From: Microlunatus antarcticus
GTDB taxonomy: Bacteria; Actinomycetota; Actinomycetes; Propionibacteriales; Propionibacteriaceae
Direction of reading: 5' to 3'
Assembly: GCF_014193425.1 (NCBI RefSeq)
Contig: NZ_JACHZG010000001.1
Location: forward strand, 3,755,150-3,819,149
Length of the DNA stretch: 64,000 nt
Shown here piece after piece: positions 1 to 12,689 of the stretch; position 1 is the first letter of the stretch; each line of letters starts with the position of its first letter. The notes under the pieces were generated by a model. The model was not told the origin of the DNA, did no database searches, and was given only the letters and a program-made list of their open reading frames with translations. The position numbers and the translations under genes were made by a program.

Positions 1-1292
<1,292 letters not shown>

Positions 1293-1347
1293 CTAACGGC
1301 GCGACGGCGCACGGCCGCCGCGCCGCCTCGGCGGTTCGCGGAGGAGG

Positions 1348-2643
1348 TCAGCAGTTCTGCGGGACCACGATCTCGGGCGAGTCCTCGTCCCACGGCGCCG
1401 GCGACGCGAGGCTGAGGAAGTACGACTGGCTCAGCGACGTCGGGTCGTCGAGGTAGGCGGCCGCGTACGCGCCGGTGCTCTGCCACGGCACGGTCACGGT
1501 CTGCCCGGCACCCACCGTCACGGGGTCGACGTAGTCCTCGTCGGGGTCGCCGTCGCCCGCCGTCTCAAGCTCCACGACCACACCGATGGGGTTCGGGTTG
1601 CGCAGCTCGATCGCCTCGCAGCGCGGGGTGATCTCGACGCAGCCGAGCACGACGAAGGCGACGTCCTCGAAGGGCTTCGCCAGGCCGTTGGCGTAGCTGC
1701 GGTAGGTGTACGAGCCGGCGGCCAGGCTCAGGTCCTTCTCGCGCCCACCCTTCGGGGTGCCCTTGGCGACGACGGCCTGCTGGGCGTCCAGCACCTCGAA
1801 GCGCAGCTTCTTCAGCGACGGCTGCGCTGACCAGCCCAGCTGGACGTCCGCCTTCGCCGCTGACTGGGCGCAGCCCACGTAGCCCGTGGTCTGCAGGGCG
1901 TGGGAGTCCGGCTGCGCGGCGCCGTGCTTGCAGGACTGCTTGACCTTGATCGTGCCATTCCCGAGACCGGAGTCGTCCGACGTCAGGTCGTAGTCGATCT
2001 TGGAGTGGTCGGCGCGCACGGTGAGCGATGCGCCCGGGGCGAGGTCGAGCTCGAAGTCCTGGTTCTTCTTGTGGCCGCGGTAGAGGCCGTACGCCGCCGG
2101 GTTGCCCGCCGGGTTGGTGAACGTGACCGCTCGGCAGCTGGCCTTCACCGTGACGCAGGGCAGGACGTCGAACGTCGCGTCCGCCACGAGGTCGGTCCTG
2201 CCGTGCAGGGCGACCGTGAGGTGGTAGGAGCCAGTGCGCACGGACGGCAGCGAGAACGACACGGGCCGGTCGGCCTTGGTCTTGACGGTGCCGGTCTTGC
2301 GCAGACCGGTCCCGGTCAGCACGTAGTCGAGCTTGACCTTCGTCGGCGTGTAGACGTAGCCGGCGACCTTGGCCTTGCCCGTGCCGGTCGCGCAGCCGGG
2401 ATCGACGTCCAGCCAGGCCTCGTCGTCCTCGCCGGGGATCGCCAGGGCGTGGCGTTCGCCGGCCCGGTCGTGCTTCTGGGCGACGAGGTCGTGACCGGCG
2501 GCCTCCGCCAGCCGCTCCACGGGGGCGGGGACGGACACGGGCGTCGCCGACGCGGGCACCGTCCCGAGGACGCCGGCGGTTACCGCCAGGACGACCACCC
2601 CGATGAAGCGCCGACCTGTCGCGAACCGCTGCTGTCGCACCAC
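1348..2643 (-). CDS. Secreted two-unit repeat protein, function unknown
   Basis: The 431-residue product has a clear signal peptide (basic start, hydrophobic stretch near residues 12-28, cleavage probably after ASA near residue 33). The mature part seems to be an A-B-A-B duplication. The A units start near a GC pair (DPGCATG and YVGCAQS) and end in F-V-L-(P/G)-C. The B units start V-(K/T)-x-x-C-(R/E)-A and carry an asparagine-rich N-P strand followed by a gly-x-T-(L/V)-T-V strand, an immunoglobulin-like beta pattern. Conserved cysteines suggest disulfides outside the cell. The GTG start at 2641-2643 follows an AGGGG site. I recognise no named family. Confidence 0.75.
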   Translation of the reverse strand: MVRQQRFATGRRFIGVVVLAVTAGVLGTVPASATPVSVPAPVERLAEAAGHDLVAQKHDRAGERHALAIPGEDDEAWLDVDPGCATGTGKAKVAGYVYTPTKVKLDYVLTGTGLRKTGTVKTKADRPVSFSLPSVRTGSYHLTVALHGRTDLVADATFDVLPCVTVKASCRAVTFTNPAGNPAAYGLYRGHKKNQDFELDLAPGASLTVRADHSKIDYDLTSDDSGLGNGTIKVKQSCKHGAAQPDSHALQTTGYVGCAQSAAKADVQLGWSAQPSLKKLRFEVLDAQQAVVAKGTPKGGREKDLSLAAGSYTYRSYANGLAKPFEDVAFVVLGCVEITPRCEAIELRNPNPIGVVVELETAGDGDPDEDYVDPVTVGAGQTVTVPWQSTGAYAAAYLDDPTSLSQSYFLSLASPAPWDEDSPEIVVPQNC

Positions 2644-2732
2644 GTACCCCTGACCTCCACTGCCTCGTCGCCCGACCGGGCAGGAGGAGCGTACGGAGGA
2701 TCAGAGCGGACTGTGCGGAAACTGAGAAGTCG

Positions 2733-2897
2733 TCAGGAGGGGGTTCCCGGCCGGCCCCGCAGCCGGTCGTCCTCGGCGAGGCGGCGGGCCGTCCGACGCC
2801 GCCGCTCGACGCGGGACGCGACCCACCAGCCGAGCACCGCGACCGCGAAGGTCAGGAGGATGCCGACGAGCACGACGGGCAGGAGCGGGATCTCCAC
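2733..2897 (-). CDS. Small single-span membrane protein
   Basis: A 54-residue product starting at GTG 2895-2897 (VEIPLLPVVLVGILL...) with a GGGAG ribosome site. One N-terminal hydrophobic segment (residues about 4-26) is followed by a very basic tail (ASRVERRRRTARRLAED), giving a predicted N-out/C-in single-span protein. It lies upstream of the secreted protein on the same strand, with 89 bases between them. No family is recognised, and the short length keeps confidence moderate. Confidence 0.5.
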   Translation of the reverse strand: MEIPLLPVVLVGILLTFAVAVLGWWVASRVERRRRTARRLAEDDRLRGRPGTPS

Positions 2898-2978
2898 GTC
2901 GCCGAGTCTCCCACGCGGGCGCGGGCCCGGGACCTGAGGCGGCGGCGTACGGCTCGCCTCGCGGGGTAAGTCCCACCC

Positions 2979-3788
2979 ATGAGCAACGACACCCCCGCCC
3001 CGACCTCGGACCGACCGTTCGCCCTGGTGACGGGGGCCTCCAGCGGCATCGGCCTGGAGCTCGCGCGCCAGCTGGCCGGCCGAGGCCACGACCTCCTGAT
3101 CACCGCCGAGGTGCCGCTGGACGACCGGGTCGAGGAGCTCGCCGCGCTGGGCGCGGAGGTCCACACCTTCGTCGCCGACCTGCGGACGGGGACCGGGGTG
3201 GAGTCCCTCTACGCGGCGACCGTCGCGCTGGGCCGCCCGCTGGCCGTGGTCGCGCTCAACGCCGGGATCGGCCGGGGCGGGGCGTTCGTGGACAACAGCC
3301 TCGACGACGAGCTCGACGTCATCCGGCTGAACGTGCTCGGCACCGTGCACCTGGCCAAGCTCGTGCTCGACGACATGGTGCTGGCGAACACGGGCCGGGT
3401 GCTCGTCACCTCCTCGATCGCGTCGGAGCTGCCGGGCCCCTTCATGACCGTCTACAACGCGTCGAAGTCGTTCGTCCAGTCCTTCACCGAGGCGCTGCAG
3501 TCCGAGCTGGCCGAGACGGACGTCGTCATCACCGCGCTGATGCCCGGCCCGACGGACACGGCCTTCTTCGCGCGCGCCGGCATGGACGACACGCTCATGG
3601 GCGAGGGCCCGCAGGACGACCCGGCCGAGGTCGCCCGTCAGGGCCTCGACGCGCTCATGGCCGGCAAGGCCAAGGTGGCGGCCTCGTCGCCGGGCCCCAA
3701 GGCCAGCGCGCTGGTGGCCGGCGTGCTGCCCGACAAGGTCAAGGCGCTGCTCAACAAGGTGGCCGCGAAGCCGCGTGACGAGGGCTGA
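2979..3788 (+). CDS. Short-chain dehydrogenase/reductase
   Basis: A 269-residue classical SDR, a cytoplasmic NAD(P)-dependent oxidoreductase of unknown substrate. The nucleotide-binding TGASSGIG sits at residues 18-25, NAG of the central strand follows, and the active site has a serine in VTSSIASE and Y-x-x-x-K as YNASK. The ATG has no convincing Shine-Dalgarno; TAAGTC lies 6 nt upstream, so the mRNA may be leaderless. The aldo/keto reductase follows in the same direction after 58 bases with a similar upstream pattern (gcggggtaa), suggesting separate but similar promoters. Confidence 0.9.
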   Translation: MSNDTPAPTSDRPFALVTGASSGIGLELARQLAGRGHDLLITAEVPLDDRVEELAALGAEVHTFVADLRTGTGVESLYAATVALGRPLAVVALNAGIGRGGAFVDNSLDDELDVIRLNVLGTVHLAKLVLDDMVLANTGRVLVTSSIASELPGPFMTVYNASKSFVQSFTEALQSELAETDVVITALMPGPTDTAFFARAGMDDTLMGEGPQDDPAEVARQGLDALMAGKAKVAASSPGPKASALVAGVLPDKVKALLNKVAAKPRDEG

Positions 3789-3846
3789 GGCCCGGGCGCC
3801 GAAGCCCCGGCGCTGAGGCAGGTCTCGGCGGGGTAACACTGCGGAC

Positions 3847-4872
3847 ATGGAATATCGCACCCTCGGCTCGAGCGGCACCGCCGTCTCCAGCCTCTGCCTC
3901 GGCACCATGACCTTCGGCAACGAGACCGACGAGGCCGGCTCCCACGAGCAGCTCGACACCTTCGTCGCCGCCGGCGGCAACTTCGTCGACACGGCGAACG
4001 TCTACACCCGCGGGGTCTCCGAGGAGATCATCGGTCGCTGGTACGCGAACCGCCCCTCCGACGTCACCGACCGGGTCGTTCTCGCGACCAAGGGTCGGTT
4101 CCCGACGACCGAGGGGCCGAACTCGTCCGGCCTCTCGCGCCGCAACCTCACCCGGTCGCTCGACGCCTCGCTGGGTCGGCTCGGCCTCGACCACGTCGAC
4201 CTCTACCAGGTGCACGCGTTCGACGCGTGGACCCCGCTGGAGGAGTCGCTGCGCACCCTCGACGGCTTCGTCCAGGAGGGCAAGATCGGCTACTACGGCC
4301 TGTCGAACTTCACCGGCTGGCAGCTCACCAAGGCCGTCCACACGGCGCGGGCGCTGGGTCTGAACGAGCCCGTCACGCTGCAGCCGCAGTACAGCCTGAT
4401 CGTCCGCGAGATCGAGTGGGAGATCGTCCCCGCCGCCCTCGACGTCGGCATGGGCCTGCTGCCGTGGAGCCCGCTGGGCGGCGGCTGGCTGTCCGGCAAG
4501 TACAAGCGCGACGAGCGTCCGACCGGCGCCACGCGGCTCGGGGACAACCCGGAGCGCGGCATGGAGGCGTACGACCGCCGCGGCACCGAGCGCACCTGGA
4601 ACACGATCGACGCCGTCCAGAAGATCGCCGAGGACCGCGGCGTCTCGATGGCCGAGGTCGCCCTGTCCTGGGTCACCGACCGGCCCAGCGTCACCTCGAC
4701 GATCCTCGGCGCCCGCACCACCGCGCAGCTCGAGACCAACCTCAAGGCCGCCGGTCTGCACCTGACCGACGAGGAGACCGCTGCCCTCGACGAGGCGAGC
4801 GACCTCCGCGCGACGGACTACCCCTACGGCGAGCTCGGCGTCGGGCAGCGCAACCGCAACCTCGAGGGCTGA
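3847..4872 (+). CDS. Aldo/keto reductase
   Basis: A 341-residue NADPH-dependent TIM-barrel oxidoreductase of the potassium-channel beta-subunit-like AKR group. The family start MEYRTLGSSGTAVSSLCLGTM is followed by the catalytic aspartate/tyrosine in DTANVY, the lysine in LATKG and the histidine in LYQVHAFD. The cofactor-binding C-terminal part (STILGARTTAQLETNL) is intact. Length is usual. TAACAC/AACACT immediately upstream of the ATG suggests a leaderless transcript. It converges with the next gene; a 14-base palindrome CGGCTGATCAGCCG (4882-4895) at the junction could end transcription. Confidence 0.92.
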   Translation: MEYRTLGSSGTAVSSLCLGTMTFGNETDEAGSHEQLDTFVAAGGNFVDTANVYTRGVSEEIIGRWYANRPSDVTDRVVLATKGRFPTTEGPNSSGLSRRNLTRSLDASLGRLGLDHVDLYQVHAFDAWTPLEESLRTLDGFVQEGKIGYYGLSNFTGWQLTKAVHTARALGLNEPVTLQPQYSLIVREIEWEIVPAALDVGMGLLPWSPLGGGWLSGKYKRDERPTGATRLGDNPERGMEAYDRRGTERTWNTIDAVQKIAEDRGVSMAEVALSWVTDRPSVTSTILGARTTAQLETNLKAAGLHLTDEETAALDEASDLRATDYPYGELGVGQRNRNLEG

Positions 4873-4888
4873 CCGGCTGACCGGCTGA

Positions 4889-5266
4889 TCAGCCGACGTC
4901 AGGTCGACGGGGCCGTCGCCCGCGCAGGGCGGCGGCCACGTTGATCCCTACGATCCCGGCCCAGGCGATCGCGGTGCTGATGATCGAGTCGTGGACGATC
5001 CCGGTGATCGGGATGCCGGCGCCGAGCGAGGCCAGCGCGATGAAGAAGCGGCCGTCTCCCGTCGCCTTCTCCTCGTCGCGCGCGTGCTGGCGTTCCTCGG
5101 GTGTCGCGACCACCTGCGCGGTCCGCTGCGCGACGATCTCCTCGACGCGGTCGGCCAGGCTCGCCGCGACCGCGTCCTCGTAGTCGGGCCCGAGGTCGTG
5201 GCGCGCTCCGAGCGCCGCGTCCACGTCGCGTCGGAGCTCTGAGGAGGGTCGTGTGGGCTCGCTCAC
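4889..5266 (-). CDS. Hypothetical two-span membrane protein
   Basis: A 125-residue product. The N-terminal half is charged and probably helical (residues 8-70, rich in E, R, A, Q). Two hydrophobic segments follow (about 72-90 and 95-115: FFIALASLGAGIPITGI and STAIAWAGIVGINVAAAL). It lies 9 bases after mazG on the same strand and may be co-transcribed with it. No domain is recognised. The layout resembles small actinobacterial proteins with a cytoplasmic helical part and a membrane hairpin. Confidence 0.7.
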   Translation of the reverse strand: MSEPTRPSSELRRDVDAALGARHDLGPDYEDAVAASLADRVEEIVAQRTAQVVATPEERQHARDEEKATGDGRFFIALASLGAGIPITGIVHDSIISTAIAWAGIVGINVAAALRGRRPRRPDVG

Positions 5267-5275
5267 ACCGTCAGG

Positions 5276-5902
5276 CTAGCCCCGTTCGGCGTCGCGGACC
5301 CTCACCTCGAGGCGGCGTACGGCCGTGCGGGCCGACTGCTCGGCGTCGAGCCCGGAGGCTTGCGCGCGGACCACGAGGTCGAGCAGCGCCTCGCCGAGCG
5401 CCTCGTCCGTGATCGGCTCGACCTCCGCCGGGGCCGCCAGCGGCACGCGACGCGAACGGGCCCGGGACAGGATCTTGCCCGCCCGGGACAGGGCCGAGAG
5501 CTGCTCGGGGATGCCCTCGAGCGCGGACGTCCTGCCCTTCTCGACCGCCTTGCGCTGCTCCCAGCTCGCGTGCGGGTCGTCGGGGGCCGTTTCGGTGGCG
5601 AACACGTGGGGGTGCCGGCGGACCAGCTTGTCGGCGATCCCCGCGGCCACGGCCTGGACGTTGAACGCACCCTCCTCCGCCGCCAGCTCGCTGTGGAACA
5701 CGACCTGCAGCAGCAGGTCGCCGAGCTCCTCGCGCAGGTCGTCGGTCGTCCCGGCCTCGATGGCCTCGACCACCTCGCAGGACTCCTCGACGAGGTAGGG
5801 GACGAGCGAGCGGTGCGTCTGCTCGGCGTCCCAGGGGCACTCGGCGCGCAGCCGGTGCATCACCGCCACGAGCCGGTCGACCTCGGTCACCGCCTGGGGC
5901 AC
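5276..5902 (-). CDS. mazG: MazG-type nucleoside triphosphate pyrophosphohydrolase
   Basis: Hydrolyses non-canonical or excess (d)NTPs to monophosphates, a nucleotide-pool sanitiser. The 208-residue product carries the MazG signature at residues about 12-105: CPWDAEQTHRSLVPYLVEE, then the metal-binding EESCEVVEAI and REELGDLLLQVVFH, giving the EExxE...ExxD pattern. It is single-domain length. The GTG at 5900-5902 lies 5 bases after the lipoprotein stop, so translation is probably coupled; a later GTG at 5888-5890 is possible. The position between mfd and eno matches mycobacterial gene order. Confidence 0.93.
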   Translation of the reverse strand: MPQAVTEVDRLVAVMHRLRAECPWDAEQTHRSLVPYLVEESCEVVEAIEAGTTDDLREELGDLLLQVVFHSELAAEEGAFNVQAVAAGIADKLVRRHPHVFATETAPDDPHASWEQRKAVEKGRTSALEGIPEQLSALSRAGKILSRARSRRVPLAAPAEVEPITDEALGEALLDLVVRAQASGLDAEQSARTAVRRLEVRVRDAERG

Positions 5903-5907
5903 CGGCG

Positions 5908-6465
5908 TCAGGGCGTGGGCGTCGGGCTGGGGCTCGCGGGCTGGGCGAGCGAGCCCGACTGGTCGGTGATGATCAGCTTCTGCTGCTCGTCGAGCACGCC
6001 GTAGCGCGGGTTGAGCGTGACCTTCTGCTGCGCGACCTGGTCGAGGTAGGGCTGGGGGCCGATCTTCTGGGCCACGATCTGCTGGTCGGCCACGTCGTAC
6101 GCGACCTCCGCCGCCCCGGGGACCGACACGAGCGGCTCCAGGTTGGAGCCCTGCAGCGCGGCGCCGCGCTCGGCGTCGGTGACGACGATGTTGTTCTTCG
6201 CCGCGATGTGGTCGGCGATGACCCCGTGGACCATGGCGTCCAGCACCGCCTGGGGCGACACCTGCTGGCCCTCCTGGACGGTCGAGCCGACCCCGGCGAC
6301 CGCGGCGTCGAGCTGCTTCGACGTGATCGTCGTGCCGTCGACGTACGCGGCGACCGACGGGCTCGCGTCGCCGCAGCCGGCGGTGAGGCCGACCGCGAGG
6401 AGCGCGACGGTCGTGGCGGCGAGGCGGAGCCGGCGCTGCGGTGCAGCCGGGAACCTGGGACGCAT
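5908..6465 (-). CDS. SurA-N-like lipoprotein (parvulin-type chaperone part)
   Basis: A 185-residue exported lipoprotein. A basic N-terminus and hydrophobic stretch end in the lipobox LTAGC, with Cys near residue 32. The mature region has the SurA/PrsA N-terminal pattern: AYVDGTTITSKQLDAAV, then helices leading to DAMVHGVIADHIAAKN. It lacks a complete PPIase domain and ends in a Pro/Thr/Ser tail. It probably acts as a periplasmic-side chaperone at the outer face of the membrane. The ATG at 6463-6465 was chosen because it begins the signal peptide; the frame is open further upstream, antisense to nothing and overlapping mfd. Located between mfd and mazG. Confidence 0.85.
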   Translation of the reverse strand: MRPRFPAAPQRRLRLAATTVALLAVGLTAGCGDASPSVAAYVDGTTITSKQLDAAVAGVGSTVQEGQQVSPQAVLDAMVHGVIADHIAAKNNIVVTDAERGAALQGSNLEPLVSVPGAAEVAYDVADQQIVAQKIGPQPYLDQVAQQKVTLNPRYGVLDEQQKLIITDQSGSLAQPASPSPTPTP

Positions 6466-6502
6466 GGGACCTCTCGAGACGTAGGGCGGAGCTGACCTGA
6501 GC

Positions 6503-10162
<3,660 letters not shown>

Positions 10163-10169
10163 TGGTCAG

Positions 10170-10175
10170 ACTGTA
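10170..10175 (-). promoter_or_regulatory. -10 hexamer TACAGT for leaderless mfd
   Basis: Read on the minus strand, TACAGT is followed by exactly 7 nt (CTGACCA) and then the mfd GTG. This places the transcription start on or next to the first base of the start codon. No Shine-Dalgarno is present. The same hexamer serves pmt at 24084-24089. Confidence 0.65.
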
Positions 10176-10209
10176 CTGAGGGCGCGAAACCGACGCGGGG
10201 GTGCGTCCC

Positions 10210-10791
10210 TCAGGAGTTGAACTGGCTCTGGGTCCGCTCGAGGTCGTTCTGGACGAGGAACTCGACCGCGTCGGCGGCCCGCTGGACCTCGATCTCGAGG
10301 TCCGTCCGGGCCGACGGAGGGAAGTTGCTCAGCAGGAAGTCGGCCGGGTCCTGCCGCCCGGGCGGACGCCCGACGCCGATGCGGACGCGGTAGTAGTCGC
10401 CGGTGCCGAGCGAGCGCCGGATCGACTTGAGGCCGTTGTGGCCGTTGTCCCCGCCACCGAGCTTGACCCGCAGCTGGGTGGGGTCGATGTCGAGCTCGTC
10501 GTGGATCACGATCAACGCCGACGGCTCGAGCTTGTAGTACGACATCAGCCCGGAGACGGGCCCGCCGGTCTCGTTCATGTACGAGCGCGACTTGGCCAGG
10601 ACCAGCCGCTGCTGGTCGACGCCGGGAGGGCCGACGCGGACGTCGGCCGTCTCGGCGCGGATGCCCTTGACGGGTGAGAAACGAGCACCGCCACGACGGG
10701 CCAGCTCGTCGACGACGAGGAAGCCCACGTTGTGGCGGTGACCGGCGTAGGTCGGGCCCGGGTTACCGAGCCCGACCACCAGCCAGAGCAT
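10210..10791 (-). CDS. pth: Peptidyl-tRNA hydrolase
   Basis: Cleaves peptidyl-tRNA released from stalled ribosomes; essential in most bacteria. The 193-residue product is of normal length and begins MLWLVVGLGNPGPTYAGHRHNVGF, which contains the catalytic histidine and the substrate-binding asparagine. It also has KSRSYMNETGGPV and the GGDNGHNGLKS loop. It follows rplY on the same strand by 20 bases, the usual rplY-pth arrangement in actinobacteria, and is probably co-transcribed with it. Confidence 0.97.
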   Translation of the reverse strand: MLWLVVGLGNPGPTYAGHRHNVGFLVVDELARRGGARFSPVKGIRAETADVRVGPPGVDQQRLVLAKSRSYMNETGGPVSGLMSYYKLEPSALIVIHDELDIDPTQLRVKLGGGDNGHNGLKSIRRSLGTGDYYRVRIGVGRPPGRQDPADFLLSNFPPSARTDLEIEVQRAADAVEFLVQNDLERTQSQFNS

Positions 10792-10811
10792 GCTGCCTCG
10801 ACCGGGTGAGG

Positions 10812-11486
10812 TCAGGCGTTCTCGGAGTCCTCGGAGGAACCGGACTCCTCGGCCTGCGCCGCGTCGGTCTCGGTGTCCTCGGCCAGCGTGGGCTCGATGC
10901 CCAGCTCGGCCTCGGCCTCGGCCAGCTCGGCCTCGACCTGCTCGGCGGTCGCGGCCGCCGTGATGTTGATGATGAGCGCCTCGGGGTCGAGCCCGGACAG
11001 GGTCGAGCCCTCGGGGAGCGTGATGTCGCCCGCGGTGATCTGCGTACCGGCCTTGAGGCCCTCGATCGACACGACCACGTTCACGGGGATGTGCGTCGCC
11101 TCGGCCTCGACCGGGATCGAGTTCGCGACGACGTCGACGAGCGCGTCCGGAGCCGCCTCGCCCTCGACGAGGATGGCGACGTCGACCGTGACCTTCTCGC
11201 CACGACGGACGAGGACCAGGTCGACGTGCTCGATGGTGCGCTTGATCGGGTCGCGCTGGACCTGCTTGGGCAGGGCGAGCTGGGCGCCCCCGTCGAGCTC
11301 GATGGAGAGGAGCGCGTTGGCGGTGCGCAGCGCGAGCAGGGTCTCGTGACCCGGCAGGGTGATGTGGACAGGATCCGTGCCGTGCCCGTACAGGACGGCG
11401 GGGATCTTGTCGGCACGACGGATACGGCGGGCAGCACCCTTGCCGAACTCGGTGCGCGCCTCGGCGATGATCGTGACCTCAGGCAC
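10812..11486 (-). CDS. rplY: 50S ribosomal protein L25/CTC (TL5 type)
   Basis: Binds 5S rRNA in the large subunit. The 224-residue product is the long CTC/TL5 form. An N-terminal L25 domain (VTIIAEARTEFGKGAARRIRRADKIPAVLYG) is followed by the TL5 C-terminal beta domain (residues about 95-180) and an acidic tail rich in E, A and S (about 185-224). The GTG start at 11484-11486 is preceded by AAGGAG. The 5' leader has two exact 12-base direct repeats. Operon with pth downstream. Confidence 0.95.
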   Translation of the reverse strand: MPEVTIIAEARTEFGKGAARRIRRADKIPAVLYGHGTDPVHITLPGHETLLALRTANALLSIELDGGAQLALPKQVQRDPIKRTIEHVDLVLVRRGEKVTVDVAILVEGEAAPDALVDVVANSIPVEAEATHIPVNVVVSIEGLKAGTQITAGDITLPEGSTLSGLDPEALIINITAAATAEQVEAELAEAEAELGIEPTLAEDTETDAAQAEESGSSEDSENA

Positions 11487-11505
11487 GGACGAACTCCTTG
11501 CGATT

Positions 11506-11530
11506 TGCTTCGAACGACTGCTTCGAACGA
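11506..11530. repeat. Two 12-base direct repeats in rplY leader
   Basis: tgcttcgaacga occurs at 11506-11517 and again at 11519-11530, a 13-base period. Each copy contains the palindrome TTCGAA. The pair lies 20-44 bases upstream of the rplY start, so it could be a regulator site or part of the leader RNA. This is inferred from position only. Confidence 0.5.
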
Positions 11531-11721
11531 TGTGGGTTGGACTCGGATGTCAGCACCGGGAGGTGCGCAGCGGGCGACCGCAGGCCGGCCCGCGCGGAGC
11601 CGGTGCCCTGTCGATCACGGTCTGCGACCCTCGCCGAGGCAACCTCAGAAGACTAGCCGACGGCGGCCGTACGCCCGAATCCGTCCCGTCGTGCCCTCCG
11701 CCCCTTCAGTCCTCCCGTCGA

Positions 11722-11776
11722 GAGTGACGGCGCGCCGGGGTTCTCGGGCGGGCTTCTCGGCATGTCGTCACACTCG
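11722..11776. repeat. Imperfect palindrome A, 3' flank of DUF559 gene
   Basis: The left arm starts GAGTGACGGCGCGCC and continues into GGGGTTCTC. The right arm, read in reverse complement from 11776, gives GAGTGTGACGACATGCC, so the unit is an imperfect inverted repeat centred near 11749. The stop codon of the DUF559 gene (11768-11770) lies inside it. A related unit stands on the other side of the gene at 12611-12665, and both share CGCCGGGGTTCTC. Confidence 0.65.
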
Positions 11777-12541
11777 GCGCTCGAAGTGCGCCACCCACTC
11801 GGGCGTGAAAGTGGGAGCAGGACCGCGGTAGCCCCGTTCGACGAGCCGTGCGTGGATCTTGCGCACCAGCTCACGCGGTCGGCGCAGGCGGTCCCGGGTC
11901 ACGCGGATGGTCGAGAAGTCAGCGTCGGAGAAGGCGTCGTCGCGGTCCAGGTCGTTGTTCCACTGGCCGCGTTCACGGTGCTGGCCCCCGTCGTACTCGA
12001 GGATCAGCCCGAACTCCTCGACGAGCAGGTCGACCCTCCCGATCACGCGGTCCCCGTGCCCCAGCACCACGTTGCAGCGCGGTTCGGGCAGACCCGCGAG
12101 GACCAGGCACAGGCGCAGGCGCGTCTCCGGGATCGAGTCGACCCGTTCCCGGACCAGACCCGCGGCCCGCCGCACGAGCCGGCAGCCGCGACCGCCGGCC
12201 CGTGCCGCGACCGCCTGCAGGTCCGGCAGGGTCACGAGCCCGGCCTTCAGCAGGGCGTCGCCGGCGGCCACGAGCTCGACGAGGTCGAGGTCCGCTGCCG
12301 CCTGGCACCAGGCGGCGGCCGGGCGGGCCAGCCCGTCGCGGTGCGGCGGGAGCGACCGGACGCGGGAGAGCCGTACGCCGTGCCGCCGGGTCTGCGCCCG
12401 GGTGAGCGTCGAGGCACGCACGGGTCGTCGATCGCCGACGTCGACGCCGTACAGCTGCAGGGCGGTCACCCCGACGAGCACGGCGTCGGCCGGCAGGTGG
12501 AAGCGCGCACGCGCGCAGCGGTCGAGCAGGTCCGGGTCCAC
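11768..12541 (-). CDS. DUF559/Vsr-like nuclease-domain protein, AbiEi-like N-terminus
   Basis: The 257-residue product has an N-terminal region like AbiEi-type winged-helix antitoxin proteins (VGVTALQLYGVD, then a HGVRLSR strand). The C-terminal DUF559 domain (about 155-250) resembles very-short-patch-repair endonucleases. The acidic residues expected of a PD-(D/E)xK fold are present: D in GRVDLLVEE and E in LILEYDGGQH. No partner toxin or methylase lies nearby. The gene is solitary and framed by two related palindromic repeats. It starts at GTG 12539-12541. Real activity is unknown; it may be a mobile or orphan defence gene. Confidence 0.75.
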   Translation of the reverse strand: MDPDLLDRCARARFHLPADAVLVGVTALQLYGVDVGDRRPVRASTLTRAQTRRHGVRLSRVRSLPPHRDGLARPAAAWCQAAADLDLVELVAAGDALLKAGLVTLPDLQAVAARAGGRGCRLVRRAAGLVRERVDSIPETRLRLCLVLAGLPEPRCNVVLGHGDRVIGRVDLLVEEFGLILEYDGGQHRERGQWNNDLDRDDAFSDADFSTIRVTRDRLRRPRELVRKIHARLVERGYRGPAPTFTPEWVAHFERRV

Positions 12542-12587
12542 ACCCAGATCTGTAAGGACCGGACCCGAGATCGGCCGGTCCGTCCCC

Positions 12588-12600
12588 GCGAGCTGTGGAC
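12588..12600 (-). promoter_or_regulatory. Shared 13-base upstream element, copy 1
   Basis: In the gene's reading direction this is GTCCACAGCTCGC, 46 nt before the DUF559 start. The same 13 bases occur at 25887-25899, 45 nt before the AbiEi-type gene. The conserved sequence and spacing suggest a common promoter or operator element; its function is unknown. Confidence 0.5.
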
Positions 12601-12610
12601 AAGCCGTCCA

Positions 12611-12665
12611 GAGTGACGACGCGCCGAGGCGCCCCGCAGAGAACCCCGGCGTGTCGTCCCACTCG
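12611..12665. repeat. Imperfect palindrome B, 5' flank of DUF559 gene
   Basis: The left arm is GAGTGACGACGCGCCGAGG. The right arm, reverse complemented from 12665, is GAGTGGGACGACACGCCGGGG continuing into TTCTC. It is the second member of the palindrome family at 11722-11776, and the two enclose the single gene between them in a unit of about 944 bases. It stands 70 bases upstream of the gene start and just beyond the 3' end of prs. Confidence 0.65.
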
Positions 12666-12689
12666 CGGCGTCAGCCCCGCCGGACGGGG

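Noticed and set aside
11722..12665. Complete insertion sequence with transposase
   Set aside because: The enclosed gene has a DUF559 nuclease-like domain, not a DDE or HUH transposase, and no target duplication is visible.
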